From Bacteroidales bacterium (GTDB lineage: Bacteria; Bacteroidota; Bacteroidia; Bacteroidales; WCHB1-69), in NCBI GenBank assembly GCA_017551725.1, contig JAFZKY010000061.1, forward strand, positions 52,137 through 116,136: 64,000 nt of DNA, in the 5' to 3' direction. The translations under genes and the position numbers were made by a program. Of the stretch, positions 17,037-25,442 are shown piece after piece. Under the pieces are notes generated by a model. It was not told where the DNA came from. It did not search any database and was given only the letters and a program-made list of their open reading frames with translations. Every line of letters begins with the position of its first letter. The first letter of the stretch is position 1.

Positions 17037-17725
17037 TTCGATTACATATTACAGCGGAAGGACAAACAGAAGAACTTTTTGTCAACCAAATACTGGCCAA
17101 TCACCTTGGTTCATTCGACATTAGTACGGATGTCCGTTGTGTTATGACCAGCAGAGATAAAAGGAGGCAAGACAGGATATTTCGTGGTGGAATGACCAAT
17201 TATGCCAAAGCCAAAAACGATATACTTCAGTGGTTAAAAGAGGAAATTCACAATACGGACGTCTTCTTCACAACAATGTTCGACTTTTACGCTCTGCCAG
17301 ATGATTTTCCTTGCTATAAAGAAGCAACGAAGGTTTCGGATCCGTATCAACAGGTGAAAATCATTGAAGATGCTTTTAAGGAGGATATTGGAGATGGCAG
17401 ATTTATACCATACATACAGTTGCATGAGTATGAGGCACTGCTACTCTCTAAACCACAGGCATTTGAGATAGAATATTTTGACCAAAAAAGTGGAATCAGA
17501 GAGTTGACTTCTCTTATCAAATCCATTCCGAATCCAGAATTGATAGATGGAGGCAAGAATACATCACCCTCGAAACGAATCATCAAGGTGTTCCCTAACT
17601 ACGGGGATAACAAGCCTGTCATTGGAGCGATGGTAGCCCAAGAAATTGGTTTGGAACACATGTTGCGCACATGCAGCCATTTCGCAGAATGGGTGAAAAA
17701 GTTAGAAAATTTAGGGGAAAAATAA
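17033..17725 (+). CDS. DUF4276 family protein (TOPRIM-like, putative effector)
   Basis: The 230-residue protein begins 'IRLHITAEGQTEELFVNQ', the DUF4276 hallmark with the first acidic residue, followed by 'TMFDFYALPDDFP' near residue 85 and 'LHEYEALLLSKP' near 132. The arrangement E ... DxY ... HExEA is TOPRIM-like and parallels RloB at 7691. It overlaps the ATPase gene by 4 nt and is 15 bases before a second ATPase gene, so all four genes may form one transcript. Confidence 0.87.
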   Translation: MIRLHITAEGQTEELFVNQILANHLGSFDISTDVRCVMTSRDKRRQDRIFRGGMTNYAKAKNDILQWLKEEIHNTDVFFTTMFDFYALPDDFPCYKEATKVSDPYQQVKIIEDAFKEDIGDGRFIPYIQLHEYEALLLSKPQAFEIEYFDQKSGIRELTSLIKSIPNPELIDGGKNTSPSKRIIKVFPNYGDNKPVIGAMVAQEIGLEHMLRTCSHFAEWVKKLENLGEK

Positions 17726-17740
17726 ATTCTATCATAATAT

Positions 17741-19768
17741 ATGGCAAAAAAGATTCAAGAATTTGTTGTTTCAGCTTTGCGAATTGATCAACGGTGTAAT
17801 CCGGAATTACGCAAGGTGTTGGGGGATGAGTTTTATTTCTTCAACAAGCGTTGTGTGCTGGGCAAAAACCGTCAGGTTATATTAAATCCGCTATATAATA
17901 GCAAATTCAATCTCTATGGTTCAAAATTGAATGTCAATACAATCGTTGGCAAGAATGGTAGCGGGAAATCATCATTGCTTGAAATGATGTACCGTATAGT
18001 GAACAATTTTAGTTCACTACTGGTCAGAGACACACGTAGAGGAGGTGCTTATCCGCTTTATTTCATTAATGGATTATGGGCTGAATTGTATTATGTGATT
18101 GATAATGGAGTTGATGATGCTCAGTTGGTACGACTTTCGTGTCAAGGTGACCAAGTGGTTCTTAAAGTGGGCGACGATGATGTTTTCACTCTTCATTTGA
18201 CTGGTGATACTGACAAGATGAATCAGGCTAAGATCGCCGAAAAATGGGACAAATTGTTTTATACGATTGTAACCAATTATTCGGTACAGTCGTTTATCAG
18301 TGGCGATTTCAAAGACGAGGAAGCATATCGAGTCTATTCCGATGGGAAGGCACAGCTAAAAGACGAAACCCTTTGGATGTCGAGCCTGTTTCATAAAAAC
18401 GATGGCTACTTGACACCAATTGTACTTAACCCTTATCGTGATGAATTTGGCAACATGGATACAGACGTTGAGCGTCGATTAACTATAAGCCGGTTGACAT
18501 CTATTTTAGAATTCTATAAAGCGCAGAAGGTCGATTTTCTTGAAGGATACAGACTTCACGATATTCGCTACCAGTACGACCCACAGATAGTTGTTGATAA
18601 GTATATCGGTAAAATGGCAGACGATGATATAATTGCCGATTCAATTTCGCAACGAGTATGGGATTTCCATAAAGCAGCTTTGACAAAAGGCACTTATGCC
18701 AATGTGATTTTGAATCGCTTAGGTTTTTTGGCTCTTGATTACTCAAATATTATGATTGAGAGGGCTGCGGCTTATTTGGTTTATAAGGTTTTGTCGATAG
18801 CGAAAACTTATCCTACCTATGCCATTTATCAGATAACATCAGATCCTAATCAAGTATTTGACAAACTTGTTGAACAAAAAGATAAGATTAATCTGGGTGT
18901 TTTGGTTGATGAGATACAGAAAGACAAATCTCATATTACACTGAAAATAAGACAGACTATACGTTTCCTAAAGAATTTCAATCCTTCCAAGTGGTTGGTC
19001 GGGAATTTACAGAGCGAATTTACATTTGAGCAATACCAACAAGCTCTTGGTGATAATGTCAATGCAAGAAGCTTAACTTCATTGATGGAGCAGATTCCTC
19101 CGTCTTTTTTTGTTCCCACTATCTATTTCGACAAAATTGAAAAAGGGAAAGTGGTAAAGACAGAGGTGCCGCTCACAAGAATGAGTTCAGGTGAACGGCA
19201 ATATCTGTACAACTTTAGTACAATCATCTATCATGTGAGGAATCTTCTGTCGGTACAGGATTCCAATAGAGTGAGGTATCGTGCGATACATCTTGTGTTT
19301 GATGAGGTTGAAATATGTTTCCATCCGGAATACCAAAGAAAGTTCATCAACAGTTTACTTTCTATAATAAACAGAACACGAATCAATGGCCATTGTGCTA
19401 TTCAAATAACTATTGCCACACATTCCCCATTTATTCTATCGGATGTGCCTCAAGATAATATTTTATACCTTGAAGAAGGGCATGATATAAGTGGTAGGAT
19501 GACGGTTAATCCTTTTGGCGCCAATATTAACGATGTGCTGCAACAAAGTTTCTTTTTGGAAAATGGATTTGTCGGAGAATTCGCACAAAGCAAAATCAAT
19601 TCGTTGATTGATTATCTTCAGGAAGGAAAGCACGGCGACGAATGGAATATTGATAACTCCAACTATTTTATAGAGAATGTGGTTGGGGAGCCAATAATTA
19701 AGGGCTTGCTTCACGAATTATGGGTTGAGAAGAAAGAAGAAAATGCGCAGAATACTGATAACAGATAA
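17741..19768 (+). CDS. Septu-like (PtuA-type) AAA/ABC ATPase
   Basis: The 675-residue SMC-like ATPase has Walker A 'IVGKNGSGKSSLLEMM' near residue 70, an ABC signature 'MSSGERQYLYNFS' near 485, Walker B 'HLVFDEVEICFHPEY' near 525 and H-loop 'IATHSPFIL' near 565. The roughly 400 residues between Walker A and the signature hold a large helical insert. The next gene encodes an HNH nuclease and overlaps it, which matches the PtuA/PtuB order of the Septu anti-phage system. It is longer than the PtuA proteins I know, so it may be a distinct subtype. Confidence 0.82.
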   Translation: MAKKIQEFVVSALRIDQRCNPELRKVLGDEFYFFNKRCVLGKNRQVILNPLYNSKFNLYGSKLNVNTIVGKNGSGKSSLLEMMYRIVNNFSSLLVRDTRRGGAYPLYFINGLWAELYYVIDNGVDDAQLVRLSCQGDQVVLKVGDDDVFTLHLTGDTDKMNQAKIAEKWDKLFYTIVTNYSVQSFISGDFKDEEAYRVYSDGKAQLKDETLWMSSLFHKNDGYLTPIVLNPYRDEFGNMDTDVERRLTISRLTSILEFYKAQKVDFLEGYRLHDIRYQYDPQIVVDKYIGKMADDDIIADSISQRVWDFHKAALTKGTYANVILNRLGFLALDYSNIMIERAAAYLVYKVLSIAKTYPTYAIYQITSDPNQVFDKLVEQKDKINLGVLVDEIQKDKSHITLKIRQTIRFLKNFNPSKWLVGNLQSEFTFEQYQQALGDNVNARSLTSLMEQIPPSFFVPTIYFDKIEKGKVVKTEVPLTRMSSGERQYLYNFSTIIYHVRNLLSVQDSNRVRYRAIHLVFDEVEICFHPEYQRKFINSLLSIINRTRINGHCAIQITIATHSPFILSDVPQDNILYLEEGHDISGRMTVNPFGANINDVLQQSFFLENGFVGEFAQSKINSLIDYLQEGKHGDEWNIDNSNYFIENVVGEPIIKGLLHELWVEKKEENAQNTDNR

Positions 19769-20741
19769 AGTGGCGAAACTGGCCAAAGATTATCGCGACA
19801 ACCTTTTTAAAAAAAGGAGAAGAGATTTTGTCAGGCCGTTGGTTTTACTCAAATCATTGCTCAACGATATAAATGCAAAGAAGGGGAAGCGATATAATAA
19901 TTGGAAGGTATATGCGGATTACCTGTCAAATATCATAACTCATTACGATGAGTTGTTGGATTTGAGCCCCAGTCAGTTCGGTGTATATCATACCAATTAC
20001 TTCGATGTTCACAAGGACATATTGACTGATAAGAAATGGAAGAAAACAAAAGCAGGAAGAACATCGTTTTCCGATACCGTAGTGAAGCTAATGAGGTATG
20101 AAGATGTAAGAGAAAAAGAAATTTTACCTTATTTGGAAAAACTCGGCATAAAGACATGTGTTTACTGCAATTCCCAATTTGTGCCGACTGTTCATGTTGA
20201 GAAGGGGAAAGTGTTGGGAGGTTATCAATTGGATCATAATTGGCCTAAATCGGAATTTCCTTTCTTGTGTACTTCTTTTTATAACCTGTACCCTGTTTGC
20301 TCAAATTGCAATCTATGGAAACTGGATAATAAGGCGGAGTTTGTGCTGTATACTGAAGACCATAGGCAAATTGAACCTTTTGAATTTAGTTTGACAAAGG
20401 CTTCTGTTGTTAAATATATGCTATATCAGAATCCCGAAGTACTTGATATTGTTTTTGGTAGTAGCGATAAGACTCTTGGAGATAATCATAAACAATTATT
20501 CCATACTGACGAGTATTATCGATCGTTCCGAGATGTTGCAGAAGAATTGGTGTGGAAAAGCAAAACAAGAAACAATGTGTATAAGAAACAGCTGATAAGT
20601 AGTTTTTTGAAGCTATTTCCAAGAAAGAATGCTGACATTAACCGTTTCCTCTATGGTTTCTATACCTCTCCACAAGATACCCATCAAAGACCTCTTACAA
20701 AATTGCAGCAAGACATTGCAAGGCAAATGAAAATTATTTAG
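19743..20741 (+). CDS. HNH endonuclease (PtuB-like)
   Basis: The HNH core is at about residues 125-200: zinc-knuckle cysteines in 'CVYCNSQF' and 'CSNCNLWK', the catalytic histidine in 'YQLDHNWPKS' and the asparagine in 'YNLYPVC'. The PKS and CNxxK patterns are those of PtuB-like nucleases. Flanking helical regions extend it to 332 residues. I chose ATG 19743, which is preceded by a purine-rich stretch; a TTG at 19725 is also in frame. The gene overlaps the ATPase by 26 nt, so the two are surely expressed together. Last gene of the island; glycan genes resume after it. Confidence 0.83.
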   Translation: MRRILITDKVAKLAKDYRDNLFKKRRRDFVRPLVLLKSLLNDINAKKGKRYNNWKVYADYLSNIITHYDELLDLSPSQFGVYHTNYFDVHKDILTDKKWKKTKAGRTSFSDTVVKLMRYEDVREKEILPYLEKLGIKTCVYCNSQFVPTVHVEKGKVLGGYQLDHNWPKSEFPFLCTSFYNLYPVCSNCNLWKLDNKAEFVLYTEDHRQIEPFEFSLTKASVVKYMLYQNPEVLDIVFGSSDKTLGDNHKQLFHTDEYYRSFRDVAEELVWKSKTRNNVYKKQLISSFLKLFPRKNADINRFLYGFYTSPQDTHQRPLTKLQQDIARQMKII

Positions 20742-20744
20742 TTA

Positions 20745-20752
20745 CCCCCCCC
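20745..20752 (+). repeat. C8 homopolymer upstream of glycan gene
   Basis: Eight consecutive cytosines lie 22 bases before the ATG at 20775, at the junction between the defence island and the glycan cluster. Such tracts can vary in length by slippage and change transcription or translation of the next gene. Confidence 0.6.
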
Positions 20753-20774
20753 ACCATTAAAAATACACACCATT

Positions 20775-22280
20775 ATGAAATACACCATCTTTACACAATT
20801 TGTCCCATGCTTCTACTCGCCGTGGGATTATGCAAGAGTGCTGGACAGCACCATCGATTTCGCAAACGAAGGCCATGATGTCAGTTTGGTCTATTGCAAT
20901 GGGAAAGCCATTTGCAATTGTAGAGACAATATGTCGTCCAACCCTCGTATATGCAAATTGTGCAATAAGTACAGAAAAATTCTGTATGAAAAATTGCCGA
21001 AGTCGGTGAAGCTGATTCCACTCTCTGACTATTCTTCTTCTTTACATTCTGATTATTCGGTGTCATTTAACTCTATTGCAGAGCTGAAAAAACTGGATTA
21101 CAAGGGTGTGAAAATTGGATATGCGGCGTTTTCGTCATATCTTACGCAAACAAGGAACCTTACACCTCTTTTGGATGACGCTTTCATGAATTATTTTACG
21201 CTTTCTTTGAAGACTTGTTGCCAATATACTGATATTGTGGAGCGTATTATTGAAGATACAAAGCCTGATGTGATAGCATGTTATAATTCCCGATTTATAT
21301 ATGCTCGTCCTGTTATTGACATGGCGGTGAAACAGGGGATCCCACATATTAGTTTCGAAGATACCGTGAACACTAAGAGTGAGAAAGTTAAAGTCGCTTT
21401 TAATACTGTGGCGCACAATGTTGATGAAATCACTGAATTGATAGAAGCGTATTGGAATTCTGACAAACTCTCCATAGAAGAAAAGACTAAAATGTCAGAA
21501 GGCTTCTTCTATAATCGGAAGCACTCCATTGCATCGGGTGATAAATTGTATGTAAAGGACCAGTCTTTGGGAATGCTGCCGGATAATTGGAATAAAGAGT
21601 TGCATAACATATTGATTCTGAATAGCTCGGAAGATGAGTTCGCTTCTTTAGGTGAAGAATTTGAAGGGAAATCGCTCTTTGAATCACAATATGTAGGTAT
21701 CAAACATTTGATTTCAGAGTTTAAGGATGTGGAAGGGTATCATTTCTATCTTAGGGTACATCCTAATTTGAAGAATGTTCATTATAAGTATCATACGGCT
21801 TTGTATGACCTCTTTGAGGGTGTCAGCAATTTTACTATTATTCCCGCCAATTCGCCGATAAGTACTTATTCTTTGATAGATAATTGTGATAAGGTCGTCG
21901 TTTTTGGCTCAACTACAGGTCCGGAAGCTGTTTATTGGGGAAAGCCTACGATTCTCTTGTCGTATTGTGCCTACTCGTATCTGAATATCTGCTATACCCC
22001 TAACAACACCTCAGAACTGCGTCAGCTTTTACTGGATAAATCGCTTCCAGCTAAAGATAAAATGGGAGCGTTAAAGTATGGCTATTATCGTTGGAATGAT
22101 GAAAACTCTCCCCTTGAACATTATCATTGTGAGGATAAAATGGTTCATGTTCTGGGTAAGAGTTTTAAGGTTGCTGTTTTTAATTATGGTTGGTTAAAAA
22201 AACTTAGGCTTATCCTTATTCAGATATTTGGGAAGAAAGCATATTATAAATCGCTCTTTTTGCCAACGAAAGAAGCATAA
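20775..22280 (+). CDS. Predicted GT-B-like glycan biosynthesis protein
   Basis: I do not recognise a named family. The 501-residue protein has a Rossmann-like start ('YTIFTQFVPCFYSPWDY'), a cysteine-rich segment near residues 45-65 ('ICNCRDN', 'CKLCNKYR') and, near 375, 'VVFGSTTGPEAVYWGKP', the sugar-nucleotide-binding type motif of GT-B capsule enzymes. It precedes the aminotransferase, cytidylyltransferase and LicD genes on the same strand. A glycosyltransferase or polysaccharide-phosphate polymerase are both possible. Confidence 0.7.
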   Translation: MKYTIFTQFVPCFYSPWDYARVLDSTIDFANEGHDVSLVYCNGKAICNCRDNMSSNPRICKLCNKYRKILYEKLPKSVKLIPLSDYSSSLHSDYSVSFNSIAELKKLDYKGVKIGYAAFSSYLTQTRNLTPLLDDAFMNYFTLSLKTCCQYTDIVERIIEDTKPDVIACYNSRFIYARPVIDMAVKQGIPHISFEDTVNTKSEKVKVAFNTVAHNVDEITELIEAYWNSDKLSIEEKTKMSEGFFYNRKHSIASGDKLYVKDQSLGMLPDNWNKELHNILILNSSEDEFASLGEEFEGKSLFESQYVGIKHLISEFKDVEGYHFYLRVHPNLKNVHYKYHTALYDLFEGVSNFTIIPANSPISTYSLIDNCDKVVVFGSTTGPEAVYWGKPTILLSYCAYSYLNICYTPNNTSELRQLLLDKSLPAKDKMGALKYGYYRWNDENSPLEHYHCEDKMVHVLGKSFKVAVFNYGWLKKLRLILIQIFGKKAYYKSLFLPTKEA

Positions 22281-22310
22281 TATTTATCCAATTTTGCAGT
22301 TATTACCCTC

Positions 22311-23369
22311 ATGAATTTCTATATCAACCCTAACATCCAGAATACCCCCCGCGTGTTTCCCAAACAGGGAAGGGAAGCATATCATTGTTATGATGCCAAC
22401 GAGAACGCCGAAGGTCTTCCTTTGGATTTTGTGGAGGAGGTAAAAAAGGAAATCACTCCGGAATTTTTGGCTCGCTACCCGGAGCCCGACCGTTTCTTGA
22501 AAAAGTACGCCAATTATATTGGTGTGGATTTTGAAAACGTGTATGGCACCAATGGTTCGGATCACGGCATCCGCGTTCTGCTGGAAACCTTTGGCGAGCC
22601 CGGTAAAGAGGTGGTAACCGTTTCTCCCACTTTTGAAATCTACTGGGTTTGCTGCAGTCTGCTGGGGCTTGTTCACAAACCTGTGATGTACAACAGGGAT
22701 TTTACCATATCTGTGCAACAAATCTTAGATACCATTACATCCAATACCCGTATCGTGGTTTTGCTCAACCCCAACAGCCCTATCGGGAATCTGTATTCGG
22801 ATGAGGAAGTGAGTAAGGTGGTTGCACGGGCGAAAGAGGTGGGCGCCATCGTAATCTTGGATGAGGCATACCACTATTTTTACGAAAAGACTTTCCTGAA
22901 ATTTGCCATTGAAAACGACAATGTACTCCTCCTTCGCACCTTCTCCAAACTGATGTCTATCGCCGGATGTCGCTTGGGCGTGGTAGTCGGAAGCTCGCAA
23001 CTTATTCATTATGTGAAAAATTCACGGTTGGCCTACGAGATGAATGTTGTGGGGCTACTGTTTGCAGAACGGTTGCTGGAGCATCCTGAAATCATCCAAC
23101 GTCTCATCGAGAAAGAAAAAGCAGGAAAGGATTTTCTGATGAAAAAGTTGGCCGAACAGGGTTATTGGTTTATGGATTGTCACGGCAATTATGTGTTACT
23201 ACGGCCGAAACACGATGCTCATCAGATTGCCAAGCGTTTGGAAGAGGAAAAGCATGTTCTGGTTCACGCATACGGCAATGAATTAATGAAGGATCTGCTC
23301 AGGGTGACTATCGGTTCAGAAGAATCTATGGCATTTTTTATCAATGCGTTGCTTGAGGTGGACAAATAA
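22311..23369 (+). CDS. HisC/CobD-like PLP-dependent aminotransferase or decarboxylase
   Basis: A fold-type I PLP enzyme of the histidinol-phosphate aminotransferase family. Seen are 'DANENAEG' near the N terminus, 'LNPNSPIGN' near 155, 'ILDEAYHYF' near 185 and the PLP-lysine loop 'LRTFSKLMSIAGCRLG' near 210. A role in histidine synthesis is unlikely by context: it lies 9 bases before a cytidylyltransferase fusion and a LicD gene. HisC relatives also include CobD, which makes aminopropanol phosphate from threonine phosphate, so it may supply an aminated or decarboxylated alcohol phosphate to be activated with CTP. That is inference. Confidence 0.88.
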   Translation: MNFYINPNIQNTPRVFPKQGREAYHCYDANENAEGLPLDFVEEVKKEITPEFLARYPEPDRFLKKYANYIGVDFENVYGTNGSDHGIRVLLETFGEPGKEVVTVSPTFEIYWVCCSLLGLVHKPVMYNRDFTISVQQILDTITSNTRIVVLLNPNSPIGNLYSDEEVSKVVARAKEVGAIVILDEAYHYFYEKTFLKFAIENDNVLLLRTFSKLMSIAGCRLGVVVGSSQLIHYVKNSRLAYEMNVVGLLFAERLLEHPEIIQRLIEKEKAGKDFLMKKLAEQGYWFMDCHGNYVLLRPKHDAHQIAKRLEEEKHVLVHAYGNELMKDLLRVTIGSEESMAFFINALLEVDK

Positions 23370-23378
23370 TTTGATACT

Positions 23379-24656
23379 ATGAAAAAAGTAATCACATACG
23401 GAACTTACGATCTGCTGCATTACGGACATATCCGCTTGCTGGAGCGGGCCAAGGAATTGGGCGACTATCTGATTGTGGGCGTTACCGCCGACGCTTTCGA
23501 CCGCGCCCGTGGGAAAATTAATGTCAAACAAACCCTGATGGAACGCATAGAGGCCGTGAAGGCTCTCGGTATCGCCGATGAGATTATTGTGGAAGAGTAT
23601 GAGGGGCAGAAAATTGATGATATCCAGCGGTTTGGAGTGGATATTTTCACGGTGGGCTCCGACTGGGTCGGGAAGTTCGACTACCTGAAGGAGTATTGCC
23701 AAGTGGTGTATCTCGATCGCACCGAGGGCGTGTCCAGCACTGAGCTGCGGGCAAAAAACAGCCTTACCCGTCTGGGCTTCATCGGCAATGCCCCCTTCCG
23801 GGATAAAATCATCAACGAGTGCCGCTTCGTCAATGGGGTGGAGGTGGTGCCGCCGTCCGACCTTCCGATTGAGGATTTGATGGAGAAGGTGGATGCCGTC
23901 TTCATCTTGTCGCACCCCTCCGAGCACTACCAACATGTGAAGTACGCTTTGGAGCACGGCAAACACGTGATGGTGGAATCGCCGGTGGCCATCGGCGCAC
24001 AGCAGGCCCAAGAGCTGTTCCAGCTGGCCAATGAGAAGGGCCTTGTTTTGATGGAGTCCATCAAAACCGCATACGCCTTGGCCTACTCGCGGCTGTTGCT
24101 GTTGGTGAAGGGAGGCCGTATCGGCAATGTGGTTTCGGTGGATGTGACCTGCACCAGCCTGCGCGAGCAGACGGAGCCGGTGGCACGCCCGTGGAGCAGC
24201 TTGTGCGCATGGGGGCCCACAGCCCTGCTGCCCATTTTCCAGATATTAGGCACCGACTATAAGGAGAAGCATATTGTGCAACGGCGTTCCGAAACGGATG
24301 CCTCGTTCGACCTGTTCACGAAAATCGATTTCCGTTACGATAAGGCTGTGGCCGCCCTGAAAGTGGGAAAGGGAGTGAAGTCGGAAGGTGAGCTGATAGT
24401 TTCAGGTACAAAAGGTTATATTTATGTGCCGGCACCGTGGTGGAAAACCGACTATTTTGAAATCCGCTATGAGAATGCGGAAGAAAACCGCCGGTTTTTC
24501 TATCAGTTGGATGGCGAAGGAATCCGCTATGAGCTGGTGGCTTTTGTGAAAAATATCGAAACACGGAAAATTATGCATTACCTTTCCGAAGAGGTATCCA
24601 TCGCTATTGCGGGCATTATGGAAGATGGTCAGGGCGATGCTGTGCAGTTAATTTAA
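23379..24656 (+). CDS. Cytidylyltransferase / Gfo-Idh-MocA oxidoreductase fusion
   Basis: Residues 1 to about 130 are a TagD/PCT-type nucleotidyltransferase: 'TYGTYDLLHYGHIRLLERA' with the HxGH signature, and 'RTEGVSSTELRA' with the closing ISST-like motif. From about 135 to the end it is an oxidoreductase of the Gfo/Idh/MocA type: 'LGFIGNAPFRDK' as nucleotide-binding start, 'VFILSHPSEHY', 'HGKHVMVESPVA' for the usual EKP region (ESP here). One reading frame with no break joins them. The pair probably oxidises or reduces an alcohol-type precursor and activates a phosphorylated form with CTP for the LicD transferase. The substrate is unknown. Confidence 0.88.
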   Translation: MKKVITYGTYDLLHYGHIRLLERAKELGDYLIVGVTADAFDRARGKINVKQTLMERIEAVKALGIADEIIVEEYEGQKIDDIQRFGVDIFTVGSDWVGKFDYLKEYCQVVYLDRTEGVSSTELRAKNSLTRLGFIGNAPFRDKIINECRFVNGVEVVPPSDLPIEDLMEKVDAVFILSHPSEHYQHVKYALEHGKHVMVESPVAIGAQQAQELFQLANEKGLVLMESIKTAYALAYSRLLLLVKGGRIGNVVSVDVTCTSLREQTEPVARPWSSLCAWGPTALLPIFQILGTDYKEKHIVQRRSETDASFDLFTKIDFRYDKAVAALKVGKGVKSEGELIVSGTKGYIYVPAPWWKTDYFEIRYENAEENRRFFYQLDGEGIRYELVAFVKNIETRKIMHYLSEEVSIAIAGIMEDGQGDAVQLI

Positions 24657-24687
24657 GAAAATTTACTTTTAATGTAATCAACATAAT

Positions 24688-25389
24688 ATGAGAAAGTTAG
24701 TAGTAAAGATTTTAGAAAAGTTAGGGTTGTACCGCTGGGCTGTGAAGTATGTGAATCGGATAGAGCATTACAAGATGGCGCGGGCGGTGCGCAAACATGG
24801 TCTGGACACTTTGATCAGTATGGACGAGGCTTTCACCGAGGTGGGCGCCCAGATGTTTTTGATATACGGGACCCTGCTCGGGGCCTACCGCGATCATAAT
24901 TTTATCCCCTACGATTTCGATTTGGATGTTGGGGTAATGGAGGATCAACTTCCTGAAAATTACAGAGATGCTATTCTCAAACGTGGTTTTCGTCTCAGAT
25001 GTCAGAATTACGTGAAAGAGAATGGCCGTGTGATTGTGGAGACATACGAAAAAGATGGAGTGGGAATTGATGTGTATTATACGCGGTCGGTGGATGAACA
25101 AACCTATGGGATTTTTAGTCCGAGAAAGCACGAATATAAAGAGTGGCGTACAGCCAACGCCACAGATGGATTCCCTGTGGAGTGCCAATTTGTGGATAAG
25201 TGCGAATTCGTCAGAACCGATTTCCTCGGCCACAAATTTTATTTCCCTGAAAAGGTGGCCGATTGGTTAAAAGACATTTACACCGAAACTTATATGACTC
25301 CTATCAAGAATTTTGATGATATGACTCCCAAACGCCGTATGATTTATCCGGTTGAATTCCGTTCTTATAGGAAGTTCGAAATAGAATAA
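24688..25389 (+). CDS. LicD family phosphotransferase
   Basis: LicD-type proteins move a phospho-alcohol (classically phosphocholine) from its CDP form onto a glycan. Hallmarks here are 'FLIYGTLLGAYRDHNF' near residue 55 and the acidic cluster 'PYDFDLDVGV' directly after. At 233 residues it is a short, single-domain form. The preceding cytidylyltransferase fusion most likely makes its donor. It is the last gene of the plus-strand run and is followed by a strong terminator. Confidence 0.88.
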   Translation: MRKLVVKILEKLGLYRWAVKYVNRIEHYKMARAVRKHGLDTLISMDEAFTEVGAQMFLIYGTLLGAYRDHNFIPYDFDLDVGVMEDQLPENYRDAILKRGFRLRCQNYVKENGRVIVETYEKDGVGIDVYYTRSVDEQTYGIFSPRKHEYKEWRTANATDGFPVECQFVDKCEFVRTDFLGHKFYFPEKVADWLKDIYTETYMTPIKNFDDMTPKRRMIYPVEFRSYRKFEIE

Positions 25390-25408
25390 TACTTAGTGTT
25401 TTATAAGT

Positions 25409-25439
25409 AAAAAAGCCAGCCTCATCAGCTGGCTTTTTT
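25409..25439. terminator. Bidirectional intrinsic terminator
   Basis: A perfect 12-bp stem (AAAAAAGCCAGC with GCTGGCTTTTTT) around a 7-base loop lies between the convergent LicD and methyltransferase genes. The flanking A6 and T6 give a U tract in both directions. Confidence 0.92.
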
Positions 25440-25442
25440 GTT

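Noticed and set aside
22311-23369. Call of hisC for histidine biosynthesis
   Set aside because: No other his gene is near and the neighbours are a cytidylyltransferase fusion and LicD.
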